A stretch of DNA of 64,000 nucleotides from Microbacterium mitrae (GCF_008017445.1 NZ_VRSW01000001.1:1054001-1118000); one strand, 5' to 3'. Positions 34,057 to 44,090 are shown, counted from the first letter of the stretch. Program-made: numbers and translations. Notes: generated from the sequence alone by a model not told the origin.

Positions 34057-35405
34057 GATTTCATTCCTCGACTGAGCAGCTGGGGCATGTCTTCACGCAG
34101 ACCAACGGTCATGATGGTGAGGCCGCTGACCGGGCGCACCCGGGGGTGCGCGGATTCGTCGCACACGACGCCGATAACCGCGGTGGCCGCGTCGTAGGCA
34201 AGGGCCGCCCGCCGCAACCGCTCGAGCCCGGTCTGGGATCCGCAGATGACGAAGGCGACAGATAGACCGGTGTTCGATTCGGCCTGTAGGGCGCACACGT
34301 CTTCGAGCGACATAGTGTTATCAAGGCTGTCGACCGCGCAGAACTCATCGAGGAGTCCGCGCGGAGTGAAGGCGCCGATCTGGCGAATTGCCCGCAGGCG
34401 GCCACGGACGACGCGGGGAATTTCGGCACCGGCGACGACATCGAGGTCACGTCCGTCGCGCAGCGCTTGCACTCCCAACGAGGCCGCGAGCGAGATCGCA
34501 ATCTCGTACTCTTCTTCGGTGGCGTAGTCGCTCTTCGCGACAGAAACGGCCACCGCCATGCGCGAACGGCGCGACTCTTCAAACTGGCGCACCATGAGCT
34601 TGCCGGTCTTGGCCGTTGACTTCCAGTGCACCTGGCGGCGGGAGTCGCCCGGCATGTACTCGCGGATGGCGTGAAATGACATGTCGGCATCGACGAGGCG
34701 CGTGGTGGGGTTGCCCTCCAGATCGCGTACGAGACCCGCGCTCGTCGACGGCATGCTCACGATTCGCGGGTGCACGTACACCTGGTGACGGTCTTCCCAT
34801 TCGTGCTCGCGGCGCAGCAGACCAATGGGGTCGGTGCGCACGGCGGTTGCTGGGCCGACCGTGATGATGCCGCGCTTGGGGGTGGGAATGTCTACCGCGT
34901 GAACCATGTGATGTTCCGCGCGAAGCAGTGGAATCTCCAGCTCCACCAAGCCATCACCCACCGGCAGATCAAGCTTGCCTGGCAGCGCGATTCGCGTGCT
35001 CTGGTTGCGCACCGTCAGCTGACCCGGAACGCTGCCGCCTGCCACCACACGCTCATGCTCAAGGTGGAGAGCAACATCGTAGGCGCGCGCCCCGAACAAG
35101 AACGGAACACTCAGCACCAGCAGCACGAGAGCGATGACGCCCGCGATCACCCACTCGACCCACCCGAAGATCCACCCAAACAGCGTGCCACCGAGAGCCA
35201 CGGCAAGCACCAGCCAGCCGGCGGTGGTTACCGAACGGCTGACCTCATCACGGGCGGTGGTGAAAACCTCGCTAACGCGCTGGCCGAACCGGGTGACGCC
35301 CAGCACGAACCGCACGAAGGGGCTTCGCTTGGTGGTGCGAACCTTCGTGCGAGTGTGCGTGGAGGTGCGGGAGTGAGAGTGGGATCCGCTGAGTTCGTTG
35401 GTCAT
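34053..35405 (-). CDS. DUF58 domain protein (MoxR partner)
   Basis: 450 aa. A basic N-terminus, two membrane helices (about 62-105), an extracytoplasmic-type beta region, and the DUF58 core with D-A-D-M-S-F-H-A-I-R-E-Y-(M/V)-P-G-D and VHWKSTAKTGKLMVRQFEE, followed by a von Willebrand A-like fold. It overlaps moxR and the transglutaminase-like gene by 4 nt each. MoxR ATPases commonly act with VWA/DUF58 proteins as chaperone pairs. Confidence 0.9.
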   Translation of the reverse strand: MTNELSGSHSHSRTSTHTRTKVRTTKRSPFVRFVLGVTRFGQRVSEVFTTARDEVSRSVTTAGWLVLAVALGGTLFGWIFGWVEWVIAGVIALVLLVLSVPFLFGARAYDVALHLEHERVVAGGSVPGQLTVRNQSTRIALPGKLDLPVGDGLVELEIPLLRAEHHMVHAVDIPTPKRGIITVGPATAVRTDPIGLLRREHEWEDRHQVYVHPRIVSMPSTSAGLVRDLEGNPTTRLVDADMSFHAIREYMPGDSRRQVHWKSTAKTGKLMVRQFEESRRSRMAVAVSVAKSDYATEEEYEIAISLAASLGVQALRDGRDLDVVAGAEIPRVVRGRLRAIRQIGAFTPRGLLDEFCAVDSLDNTMSLEDVCALQAESNTGLSVAFVICGSQTGLERLRRAALAYDAATAVIGVVCDESAHPRVRPVSGLTIMTVGLREDMPQLLSRGMKS

Positions 35406-36367
35406 ACGGCTTCGCGCTGCGTGGGCGGCGGCACCTCCAGCAGCACCTGACCAAGCACGGCTTCGGCGGTCACGCCGTCGAATTCGGCCTCAGCCTGCAG
35501 GATGAGACGGTGCGCGAGCGTGGGAATCACGAGCGCCTTCACATCGTCCGGCGTCGCATAGGTGCGACCCTGTGAGGCAGCGCGGGCGCGCGTTGCGCGG
35601 GTCAGCGCGAGGGCACCACGAATCGAAACACCCAGGCGCACCTGGTCGGCCGAGCGCGTCGCGTCAACCACGCGTGCGATGTAGTCGAGCACCAGCGCAT
35701 CGACGTAGATGTCTTTAGCCAGATCCGTCATCGACACCAGCGTCTGCGGGGTCACCACGGGGTTGATCTGCTTCGTGGCCATCGCACCGCCGCCCAAAAT
35801 GCGCAGCGTAGAGGCGTGGTCGGGGTAACCCAGCGACGTCTTCATCAAGAAGCGGTCCAGCTGCGCCTCAGGCAGACGGTACGTACCCGCCTGCTCCACG
35901 GGGTTCTGGGTCGCAATAACGAGGAACGGAACACCAACGGCGCGGGAAATTCCATCGACCGTGACGTTGCTCTCCTCCATGACCTCGAGAAGAGCCGCCT
36001 GCGTCTTCGGGCTGGCACGGTTGATCTCATCGGCAAGCACAATGTTTGCGAAGATCGGCCCCGCGTGAAACTCAAACTCGCCCGACTTCTGGTCGTACAC
36101 GGTGATACCCGTGATGTCGCCAGGCAGCAGGTCAGGCGTGAACTGAATACGCGTGTTCGTGCCCTGCACCGACTGCGCCAGGGCGCGCGCCAGCGACGTC
36201 TTACCGGTTCCGGGTACGTCTTCGAGAAGCACGTGCCCTTCGCTCAGCATCGCGACGAGCACGAGGTCAATGACGGGGCGCTTGCCGAGCACGGCGTGCT
36301 CGACGTTATCGCCGAGCTGCGCAAACGACTGGGCGAACCAGGTGGCCTGCTCTTGCGAGATGGTCAT
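35402..36367 (-). CDS. MoxR-family AAA+ ATPase
   Basis: 321 aa. Walker A VPGTGKTS (51-58), Walker B LADEINRASP (111-120), sensor region ATQNPVEQAGTYRLPEAQLDRF (interrupted numbering about 158-180) and the lid domain. The start ATG follows AAGGAC. Predicted cytosolic chaperone-like ATPase working with the DUF58 partner. It lies 39 bp after the giant Ig-like gene. Confidence 0.95.
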   Translation of the reverse strand: MTISQEQATWFAQSFAQLGDNVEHAVLGKRPVIDLVLVAMLSEGHVLLEDVPGTGKTSLARALAQSVQGTNTRIQFTPDLLPGDITGITVYDQKSGEFEFHAGPIFANIVLADEINRASPKTQAALLEVMEESNVTVDGISRAVGVPFLVIATQNPVEQAGTYRLPEAQLDRFLMKTSLGYPDHASTLRILGGGAMATKQINPVVTPQTLVSMTDLAKDIYVDALVLDYIARVVDATRSADQVRLGVSIRGALALTRATRARAASQGRTYATPDDVKALVIPTLAHRLILQAEAEFDGVTAEAVLGQVLLEVPPPTQREAV

Positions 36368-36406
36368 GTTTGTCCTTGCTGTGTGGATCAGAAAACGGGG
36401 GCCAAG

Positions 36407-39400
36407 CTACGGGCGCGGTGGAGGCTCTGGCGGAGACTCGTCGGGTGCAATCACGCTGGCGGAGGCCCCGCCGGTCGAGGACTGACCGCTGGAGGCATCA
36501 GACACAATCGTGTCGGCATCGGCCGGCGCGCTTGTCGTGATCGGTTCGGGCTCCGCCGGCGGCGCCGGAGGCACCACGGGCGCGGGAGCGTTGACCGCAT
36601 CGGTGGGGGCACTCTCCGGCACGACCGGTTCGGCCGCCGCCGCGTTCGGCGCGCTCGGCAGCGCGGCGGGAGCACTCTGTCGCGCGGTCGGGAAAACGGG
36701 TGCGTCAGCCGACGGGGCAGAGGCTGCGTTGTTTCCGGTCGACGGCGGGCTCGCCGACCCGGATGGACTCGGTTCCGTGGAGGTCGGTGTCGGATCCGGC
36801 GCTGGTGTGCAGCTCGCGGTGATCGAGTTCGAGACGCTCCCCAGACCCCATCCGGCAGAATCCCAGTTGGTCTGCTGATCGACTCGCACCGAATGCGCAT
36901 CGGGCGGCACCATGTTGTCTGCGGGGGTCGGGCGGATGCGGCGACCGTCTTCGTCGTAGAACGTGAGGCCCGTGATGACGGTCGTTGCCTTGCCGTCGGT
37001 CGAGCTCGACGACCACCCCAGCGTCGTGTCGCCGACGCAGGAGGTAATGTCCCATCGCGCCGAGACCTGGTAGGGAGCGGAACCAGCGGCCGGCGTTGCC
37101 AGCGCCGCATCGGTTCGTGCGCCGGTGGATTCGTGCTGGTAGTAGACCGCGATGTTCGGGTCGGCGCCGATGATGCTGCTCGGGTAACCGGAGAACTGCA
37201 CCGTGTTGCGGTACGGGGTCGCTGACGACGACGTCGGCTCGCTCTTGATCGTCCAGACCGCGCTGTGATCATCATCTTGAATGTCACCGCGTGAGTCGAC
37301 ATAGAACTCGAATCCGACGGGCGCCGCGGTTGACTGCTTCGTGACCAACGTCGTCGACGCGGTGGTGGTTCCGAATACGGTGTCTCCCACGCGCGCCTGC
37401 GCACACATCTGAACCGTGTACTCGGCGCCGCCCTGCAGATTGGGGATGCTGAAGGTGCGGGCGGTTTGCGACGGTACGCAGGGTTGGTTCGTCCACGAAA
37501 CGCCGTACCAGACATTCGAGGGGGCACCGTTGGGCTGGGCCGAAACCTCGGCCGTGATGGTTGCCGTGTCATTGGCCGTCGCGGTGCTGCTCGCCGTGAT
37601 GGTGGGGTTCACCGGCGCGCCAATACCGTTGCCGTTGGTGGTGATCTCGGCACCCGAGGTGGAACCAGCGAGCCCTGCGGGAATCGGGAAGCGCGAGAAC
37701 GGCTTCGCCGTGATTTGCGAAGACTCGTTGGTGCCAACGCGGTAGCTTCCCAGCGACACGGTTCCGCCGCCGGAGACCGGAATCGTCACCTTGTCACCCT
37801 GCGGGCTCGTGACCTCGAGGTGACCGGTTTCTGGGTCAACTCCGGTGAAGTCCAGGCGCACCATGTGCCCCTGGCCCTGCGTCGGAACGGCGGTGGCCGT
37901 GAACGTGGCGGGGCGGTCCGGCGGGTTGTATGCCCACGCGGTCGTCGACACCGAGGTCTTCGATGAGCCGACGGCGTTCACCGAAACGACCTCGTACACA
38001 CGAGCCTCACCGTTGGGGGCGGCGATAACCGGGCACGTACCATCGGCGGCGCACGAGGCAACGACCGCGCCGTTCCACGTGACCGTGAAGCCGCTGATGG
38101 CGGGGTATGCCGCGCGGGCTCCACCTGGGTCGACTCGCAATTGCACCTGGCCGTCGTCATAGCCGGTCTGAGTGATGGCCGCGGGTGCCAGCGGGTAACC
38201 CTGCAGGTCGAGGGTCACCGAGCCGTTGCGCTCACCGCTGGTGAGACGGCCCTGCGCATCTTGCAGAGTGAAGGTCGCGCGGCACGTGGCGCCGGGTGCG
38301 TCACCGGTCCAGCTTGCCGTGACCGAGGTGGCCGACGCGACGCTGAAGGTCACGCCGGTGCACGCGGCCGAAGACGAGACACTGACCAGTGTGAGCGGGG
38401 TGCGCGGCAGCGGGTTCACCTCACCGGGAGCGCCGACGACGTTTACGGAGCACGAGTTACCTTCGGCCTGCGAACACAGCACCGAGGTGGTTCCGCCTCG
38501 CGGCGCGGTCTCCGGAGCCGGACCGACGCGCAGCACGAGGCGCGCGGGCGCCACGGATTCGTGACTGGTGATCAGCACCAACACGGCAGACTCGCGACCG
38601 GGAACGGCGGCGTCTGCGGCCGTGACGCTCACCGACGAGCCGGACTGACGAATCACAAAGTCGGCGGAGACGCCATCGATCTGCCACACCGTATTGGCGT
38701 TGTCGTTGTCACCCTGCCACACCGTCATGGAGGTGAGGTCGTAGGTGGCTGTCTCGCCGGGGCTCACCGTCAGCGCGCCAGGGCGCAACTCCGGAACCGG
38801 GGCAAGGGGTGTGACGATGATCGGCACCGACAAGAAGGTCCAGTCGTCATCGCCCTCAAGACGCACCGGAACCGTGCAGGAGTCTGCGAAGGGCGCACCC
38901 TTGCCCGCCGTGTACTCCACCGTGGTTCCGCCGGTCAGCCGGCAAACGCCCTCGGCACGAGCGCCGCTGGCGGCAACCTGCGTGTCGACCTCGAGCGTCG
39001 CATCTCGCGGCACACCGACCAGGTCAACCATGTTGAACGAGACGGACGAGCCCTCTTCAACCACCTGCGCGGCTGCGCTCGCGCGTAGGGTCAGCGGGGT
39101 GTCTTTCTTACCGGGAACCCGCAAGAACGCGTAGGTGGTGACTTCGGTGCCGTCGCTCGTGGTTCCGGTCACCGCAAACGGGATGATGCGCGACTTCTCG
39201 GGCAGCTCACCGCGAATTTCACGACCCGACAGGGAGACGCCACTCGGCTTGCCCCACAGCGAGACGTCGAGGCTCCCGGTGTCGCCACCGCCCCAGTTGA
39301 CGCGGCCGGTCAAAACGTCGACGCCCTCGGGAAACTTGTCGCGCGTTTCGGCGGTGAGCACGGTGTCTGACACCACGGGGTACGACGGCACCTGTTCGCG

Positions 39401-42400
39401 CACCACCTTGACCACGATGAGGCCGCGGCCGGTGTTGCCCGACGCGCTCTCCACGCTGTAGATGTACGACATCGTGCCGGGGTTGATGCCGGCAGCGATT
39501 TCGATCGAACCATCGGTCTGCGACAAAATCTGCGACGACCAGCGGTCGTATTCCGGGTTGGGTGAGCCGTCTTCGAGATTCTCCGCCAAGTTCGGAATCA
39601 CGTTGGTGACGGTCATCGTGCCGCCGGTGGGATCGAGGTCGTTTTGCAGCGGGCTGACGAACACCTGCGATGCCTCGCCCGCCTGCACCTGCACATAGTC
39701 GGTGTAGGTGATGGGGCTCGGGTTGGCGCGGTCATCGAGCACGCCGACGCGGGCGATGCCAGAGCTGGACTCGCCTGCCGCATCAACGACGCTGTAGGTG
39801 AAGGAGTACTGACCGGGCTTGCCCAGCGCACTGGTGTACGTGATGCCCGCGCCATCGGCGGCAATGGAGGCGGTGCCTGCCGCTGGCTGGGTGAGAATCT
39901 TCGCGAGCATCACGGTGTCGCCATCCGGGTCGACACCAAAGGTGTCGAACGGGATCGTGACGGTGGAGCCTGCCAGCACGCGGCCCTCAAGCATTTTGGG
40001 TCGCGGCGCACGGTTGAGGTCATCGCTCAATACCGTGACCGTCACCGTTGCCGTATCGGCCAGCGAGGGCGATCCGGTGCTGTAGACGGTGTAGGTGATG
40101 CCATACGTGCCCGGCTGCTTTGGTGCCAGGTAGCGAATGTGTGATCCCGAGGCAAAAGCGAGCGCGGCATCGGTCGATGACGTCGTGCTGCCCGGGTCAA
40201 GCGAGATGCCGGCGCCCGCGGCTGCCACATCGTTTTCCATCACCGGAATGTCGATTTGGGAGCCGGCGCGTACCACCACGGCGTCATCCACCGCGATGGG
40301 GGCGACGTCAACGGCCGGGGGCAGCAAGAAGACGGTCGCCTCGCCCTGAATGCTGGCGCCGATGTCTTCGGTACCGTCACCAACCGTGTACGTGACCTTA
40401 CCGAGCATTCCCGCTTCACCCGAGGCGGTGGTTCCGGAGACGCGCAGATAGTGCTGCGCGACGGTGTCGACCTGGAGGCGAGAGCCGAGGGCCGGCTCCC
40501 CAACGACATCGTTGAGCAACAGCACGCGACGGGTGGGGTTGGAGACGGCGGCGAACACGTCGACGGTGGTGTCTTCTTGAGCGCGCACGAAGGCAACGAC
40601 GGGCGCGGATGCGAGCTGTGCGGGGGCGTCGGGCGGCAGCATCGTGATGCGTGCGGTTGCGCTGGCCGTGGTTTGCCCGTCTGTCACGGTGTACGAGACG
40701 CGGTAGGTGCCGGGCTCGGGGGCTGTGAAGTCGAAACCGGTACCGCTCGTGGAGGTGCTGACGGTGGCGGTGTCGCTGTCCATCACGCGCACGTCGGTGA
40801 GGGCGAGCTTGCCGACGGTTCCGGTTACGTGGCGTGCGACGTCGACAGAAATGTCGTACCCGAACGTGTCGATCGTGGTGAACGACTCGGCAATGAGCTT
40901 CGGCGATGGCGCCACGCGCACGGTCATGATCTTCGAGGAGGTCGCGCCGCGGGTGTCAGAAACGATGACCTCTAGGTCAACGTCAACGGTCTCAGCCGAC
41001 GACGAATCGTGGTGCTGGTAAACCACCTCACCCGCGGGCGTGATGGCCGCAGCACCCACACCCGAAGGGTTGTTGACGGCGAGCACCAGCAGCGGGTCGC
41101 CCTCGGGGTCAACCCAACCGTTCAGCACCGGAACGGCGACCGTGCCGCCGGGCGCAACCTCTGGTTCCGCCCACGTGGCAAGGCACTCCTCGACACCGCA
41201 GAACTCGGGAGCGGCGTTGACCTCGTCATCGACGATGTTCAGCGTGACGGTTGCGACGTTGGAGTACAGGCCGTCGGCGGCTGTGCCGTCGGTGAGACGG
41301 TAGCTGACGGTCGCGCTGCCACTCGCTTCGGCCGTGGTCTTGACGACGAGACGCCCGCCATCATCGGTCAGCGAGACCGTGCCGAACGATGGATCGGGTT
41401 GCACGATGCTCGACGGATCAACGCTCAACACGTCTTCGTTGGGGTCGTGGTCGTTGAGAATGATCGGCAGCGCGGTCAACGTTGCGGCGCGCACACCGAA
41501 CGAGTCGTTCACGGCGACGGGCGGCTTCGGATCAACGACAACCGTTGCCTGCTCGTCGCTTTCTACGGTGTTCTGCGCGTCGTCGGCGCCGAGCGACCAG
41601 TCTTGGCTGGACTCAATGAGCGCGCCGTCTGGCACGGTCCAGACCCACCCCTTGCGAGTCTCGTTAAGAATCATCGCGTCGGCGCTGGACAGGAACGTCG
41701 GGCGGCGCTGTTCGTCAAGCGTTGCACCGTTGTAGTCGAGCGTGATCTCGCCCTCGCCCGACTGCCACAGCGTTCCGGAGTCAAGCCCCAGCCACGCGGC
41801 ATAGACAACGCCATCCCGCTCCACCGGGCGAGCGGGCACGCCAAGATCACGATCAGCGCCACCGACAACACGCTCGGCGTCGCCCTCTTCAACCGGCAGG
41901 CTGATGAGTCCGCCCTGGTCTGCGATGTAGGCGGTGGTTCCGGTGAGCATGGAGCGCGACAGCACCGCGTCGCCGAGAGTTTCAACCGTGAGAGTGCTGC
42001 CGCCAGAGCGGAACACCTCGTCGGTCTCGGGGTTATACAAGAACCAGTCAGAGCCGACGGCGGTCAGCAACGGCGTCTCACCCGCGTCTTCGACCGGGTC
42101 AATCGACACGACTTCGCGCTCATCAGCGTCGAAGGTGAGCACGGCCGAGTCGGTGCGCGAATACGAGAAGATCAGACCCTCTTCGTTCAGCGCGATCGCG
42201 TCTGCCTTGTACTCGGGGCCGTCTTCTTCTGCCTCGGCATCTGCCTCAGCATCTGCCTCATCGGTCGCGCTATCGGTGGTGGCGGACGGCGTCGGCGACG
42301 GGGTCTCCTCCTGGCCAACGTAGGGCGAGACCTCTTCGACGATTCCCGTCGACAGGGTACCCGCGAGCACCTCGCCGGCGTCGGTGCGGTAGGCCACCCA

Positions 42401-42769
42401 TGGCCCCGAAGTGAAGGCATCCTGAGTGCCCGGCGGCATCATTCCCGCCTGCGCAAGCGCCTCTTCGTCGAGGTTTGCGGGCATGGCTTCGTCAATGCGC
42501 GCGACCTTGCCGTCGGCGAAGACGAAGGCGGAACCACTGGCTTGCGCGATCGACGAAGGGTTCGTCACACGGCGCACGGTGTCAAGCTCGCCGACGGCGG
42601 TATTCACTCGGGCGTAGCGGTGTCCGTCACCGGTTTGCAACGCCCAGACAGCGGTTTCGGCCGGCGGCGCGTCTTGGGCATCAAGGCCCGGCCACACCAC
42701 GCTGATGCCCGCGATAACACCCGCCGCGGCAATCGCCGCGATCGAGCCAAAGACTGTCTTGCGCTTCAT
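36407..42769 (-). CDS. Giant membrane-anchored Ig-like / fibronectin III repeat surface protein
   Basis: About 2,120 aa, starting at the ATG at 42769 (MKRKTVFGS), one base after the kinase stop. Order: a signal-anchor helix (5-25), a beta-propeller-like region (about 35-400), then a long array of cadherin/Ig-like units recognised by PxAVNDxF / N-D-(H/V/L)-D-P motifs (about 415-1150), further beta domains with paired Cys, and FN3-like units (about 1550-1950). The tail is Pro/Ala/Ser-rich. The chain is probably extracytoplasmic. Micrococcales genomes often carry a comparable protein next to MoxR/DUF58/kinase genes. A role in adhesion or envelope scaffolding is likely but unproven. Confidence 0.85.
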   Translation of the reverse strand: MKRKTVFGSIAAIAAAGVIAGISVVWPGLDAQDAPPAETAVWALQTGDGHRYARVNTAVGELDTVRRVTNPSSIAQASGSAFVFADGKVARIDEAMPANLDEEALAQAGMMPPGTQDAFTSGPWVAYRTDAGEVLAGTLSTGIVEEVSPYVGQEETPSPTPSATTDSATDEADAEADAEAEEDGPEYKADAIALNEEGLIFSYSRTDSAVLTFDADEREVVSIDPVEDAGETPLLTAVGSDWFLYNPETDEVFRSGGSTLTVETLGDAVLSRSMLTGTTAYIADQGGLISLPVEEGDAERVVGGADRDLGVPARPVERDGVVYAAWLGLDSGTLWQSGEGEITLDYNGATLDEQRRPTFLSSADAMILNETRKGWVWTVPDGALIESSQDWSLGADDAQNTVESDEQATVVVDPKPPVAVNDSFGVRAATLTALPIILNDHDPNEDVLSVDPSSIVQPDPSFGTVSLTDDGGRLVVKTTAEASGSATVSYRLTDGTAADGLYSNVATVTLNIVDDEVNAAPEFCGVEECLATWAEPEVAPGGTVAVPVLNGWVDPEGDPLLVLAVNNPSGVGAAAITPAGEVVYQHHDSSSAETVDVDLEVIVSDTRGATSSKIMTVRVAPSPKLIAESFTTIDTFGYDISVDVARHVTGTVGKLALTDVRVMDSDTATVSTSTSGTGFDFTAPEPGTYRVSYTVTDGQTTASATARITMLPPDAPAQLASAPVVAFVRAQEDTTVDVFAAVSNPTRRVLLLNDVVGEPALGSRLQVDTVAQHYLRVSGTTASGEAGMLGKVTYTVGDGTEDIGASIQGEATVFLLPPAVDVAPIAVDDAVVVRAGSQIDIPVMENDVAAAGAGISLDPGSTTSSTDAALAFASGSHIRYLAPKQPGTYGITYTVYSTGSPSLADTATVTVTVLSDDLNRAPRPKMLEGRVLAGSTVTIPFDTFGVDPDGDTVMLAKILTQPAAGTASIAADGAGITYTSALGKPGQYSFTYSVVDAAGESSSGIARVGVLDDRANPSPITYTDYVQVQAGEASQVFVSPLQNDLDPTGGTMTVTNVIPNLAENLEDGSPNPEYDRWSSQILSQTDGSIEIAAGINPGTMSYIYSVESASGNTGRGLIVVKVVREQVPSYPVVSDTVLTAETRDKFPEGVDVLTGRVNWGGGDTGSLDVSLWGKPSGVSLSGREIRGELPEKSRIIPFAVTGTTSDGTEVTTYAFLRVPGKKDTPLTLRASAAAQVVEEGSSVSFNMVDLVGVPRDATLEVDTQVAASGARAEGVCRLTGGTTVEYTAGKGAPFADSCTVPVRLEGDDDWTFLSVPIIVTPLAPVPELRPGALTVSPGETATYDLTSMTVWQGDNDNANTVWQIDGVSADFVIRQSGSSVSVTAADAAVPGRESAVLVLITSHESVAPARLVLRVGPAPETAPRGGTTSVLCSQAEGNSCSVNVVGAPGEVNPLPRTPLTLVSVSSSAACTGVTFSVASATSVTASWTGDAPGATCRATFTLQDAQGRLTSGERNGSVTLDLQGYPLAPAAITQTGYDDGQVQLRVDPGGARAAYPAISGFTVTWNGAVVASCAADGTCPVIAAPNGEARVYEVVSVNAVGSSKTSVSTTAWAYNPPDRPATFTATAVPTQGQGHMVRLDFTGVDPETGHLEVTSPQGDKVTIPVSGGGTVSLGSYRVGTNESSQITAKPFSRFPIPAGLAGSTSGAEITTNGNGIGAPVNPTITASSTATANDTATITAEVSAQPNGAPSNVWYGVSWTNQPCVPSQTARTFSIPNLQGGAEYTVQMCAQARVGDTVFGTTTASTTLVTKQSTAAPVGFEFYVDSRGDIQDDDHSAVWTIKSEPTSSSATPYRNTVQFSGYPSSIIGADPNIAVYYQHESTGARTDAALATPAAGSAPYQVSARWDITSCVGDTTLGWSSSSTDGKATTVITGLTFYDEDGRRIRPTPADNMVPPDAHSVRVDQQTNWDSAGWGLGSVSNSITASCTPAPDPTPTSTEPSPSGSASPPSTGNNAASAPSADAPVFPTARQSAPAALPSAPNAAAAEPVVPESAPTDAVNAPAPVVPPAPPAEPEPITTSAPADADTIVSDASSGQSSTGGASASVIAPDESPPEPPPRP

Positions 42770-42770
42770 G

Positions 42771-43895
42771 TTAGAACAGACCTGCAATCACAATGCCGGC
42801 CGTCACACCAACGGCCACGAGCGCGACTGCGCCCACCGCGATCCACACGGCGGTGCGGGATCCGCGGTTACGCGTCGGCACAAACTCGCTGTCTTCAGAC
42901 CGCTGGTGACCGCGCATTCCGGTGCTCTGGCGCACCTTGCGCGCAATCGGCGCAGCAACCTGCACCCGCACATGATCGCGCGCGGTGTCGTTGGCAAAAT
43001 CGACGGGTGGTGCCGCCCACACATCATCGGCGACTTCCAGCGGCGTTGAGGGCAACCCCATCGACTGTTCCACGTGCCGCAACGCCTCGGCGAAGGCGAG
43101 CGCGCTCGTATAGCGCTCGCGCGGATTGCGACGCATCGATGCTTCGAGCACCTGCTGCAGGGCGGGCGGAACATCGGCACGGGTGATCGGAACATAGTTG
43201 GCGCGCAGAATGCGCTTTCGCAACTGCTCGCGAGTGTTCTGCCCTTGCTCGGTCTTTTCAAACGGGCTGTGCCCGGCAAGCAACGAGTAGACGGTGGCGC
43301 CGAGGCTCCACACCTCAGACAGGATGTCACCGCTGGTTTGCTCGGCGATCACCTCAGGAGCTGTCCACGGCACGCTCATTGCCATCATGCCGTCGGGCGT
43401 TGCCCGTGCAAGGGAGGAGGAGATACCAAAGTCTGCGAGCACCGGAACCCCGAAGGCGGTGGTCAAGATATTGCCCGGCTTGATGTCTCGGTGTACGAGC
43501 CCTGCTCGGTGCGCGGTTTCAATGGCGCCGGCCATCTTGATGCCGATCGACAGCGCTTCGGCGACCGGAATCTTCTCGGTGCGGTAGCGAGGCGACAGCG
43601 CACCCGGGCAATTCTCCATCACAATGTAGGCGCGACCGTCGGCCGAGATACCGGCCTGGTAGACCGTCACGATGGAGGGGTGCGCGGAGAGGCGGGCGAG
43701 CACATCGGCTTCGGCGTTGAACATGCGCACCAGCTCGACGTCGGCGACGTTGCTTGGCAACACCTTGACGGCAACCTCACGTCGCGGCATCGCCTGCTCG
43801 TAAAGAAAGACATCGGCAAAGCCGCCAGAGCCCAGTGGGCGCACAAAGGTCAGCCCCGCCAATACGGGCGGCGCAGACACGACTCGCTTGGCCAA
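42771..43895 (-). CDS. PknB-like membrane Ser/Thr protein kinase
   Basis: 374 aa from TTG at 43895, with an excellent GGAGGGGAG site. Gly-loop LGSGGFADV (21-29), Lys44 (VAVKVL), HRDIKPGN (135-142), DFG (155-157), APEV and VWSLG are all present, so it should be active. After the kinase domain (about 1-275) come a juxtamembrane region and one C-terminal helix (about 350-372) with almost no external part, so no PASTA-type sensor. First gene of the 22-kb run ending with eccC. Its products include two FHA proteins and a Thr-motif repeat protein. No PP2C phosphatase was found in the locus. Confidence 0.94.
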   Translation of the reverse strand: MAKRVVSAPPVLAGLTFVRPLGSGGFADVFLYEQAMPRREVAVKVLPSNVADVELVRMFNAEADVLARLSAHPSIVTVYQAGISADGRAYIVMENCPGALSPRYRTEKIPVAEALSIGIKMAGAIETAHRAGLVHRDIKPGNILTTAFGVPVLADFGISSSLARATPDGMMAMSVPWTAPEVIAEQTSGDILSEVWSLGATVYSLLAGHSPFEKTEQGQNTREQLRKRILRANYVPITRADVPPALQQVLEASMRRNPRERYTSALAFAEALRHVEQSMGLPSTPLEVADDVWAAPPVDFANDTARDHVRVQVAAPIARKVRQSTGMRGHQRSEDSEFVPTRNRGSRTAVWIAVGAVALVAVGVTAGIVIAGLF

Positions 43896-44028
43896 CAGTC
43901 TCCCCTCCGGTCAGCACTGTTCTCGGCGCTGCAAAAAACACGAGAACGTGAGCAATCGTAACAGCCGCCAGACACGCCGAGAGACGAGAAATCTCAGGCA
44001 AGCCGACAGATTCGGTGACTCCGGCGCC

Positions 44029-44090
44029 AGGGGCAAGCGCACTTAGGCTTCAGGTCAGCAGGGCAAGCGCGCCTGTCGCTTCAGGTGAGC
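44029..44090. repeat. Tandem 31-bp repeat at the end of the 222-aa gene
   Basis: Two imperfect 31-bp copies (44029-44059 and 44060-44090). Both contain GGGCAAGCGC and GCTTCAGGT(C/G)AGC. The second includes the stop codon of the gene at 44081. Confidence 0.7.

Noticed and set aside
41009..43186. Plus-strand reading frame opposite the giant Ig protein and the kinase
   Set aside because: His/Arg/Gly-rich shadow spanning two genuine genes, with no ribosome-binding site or motif.
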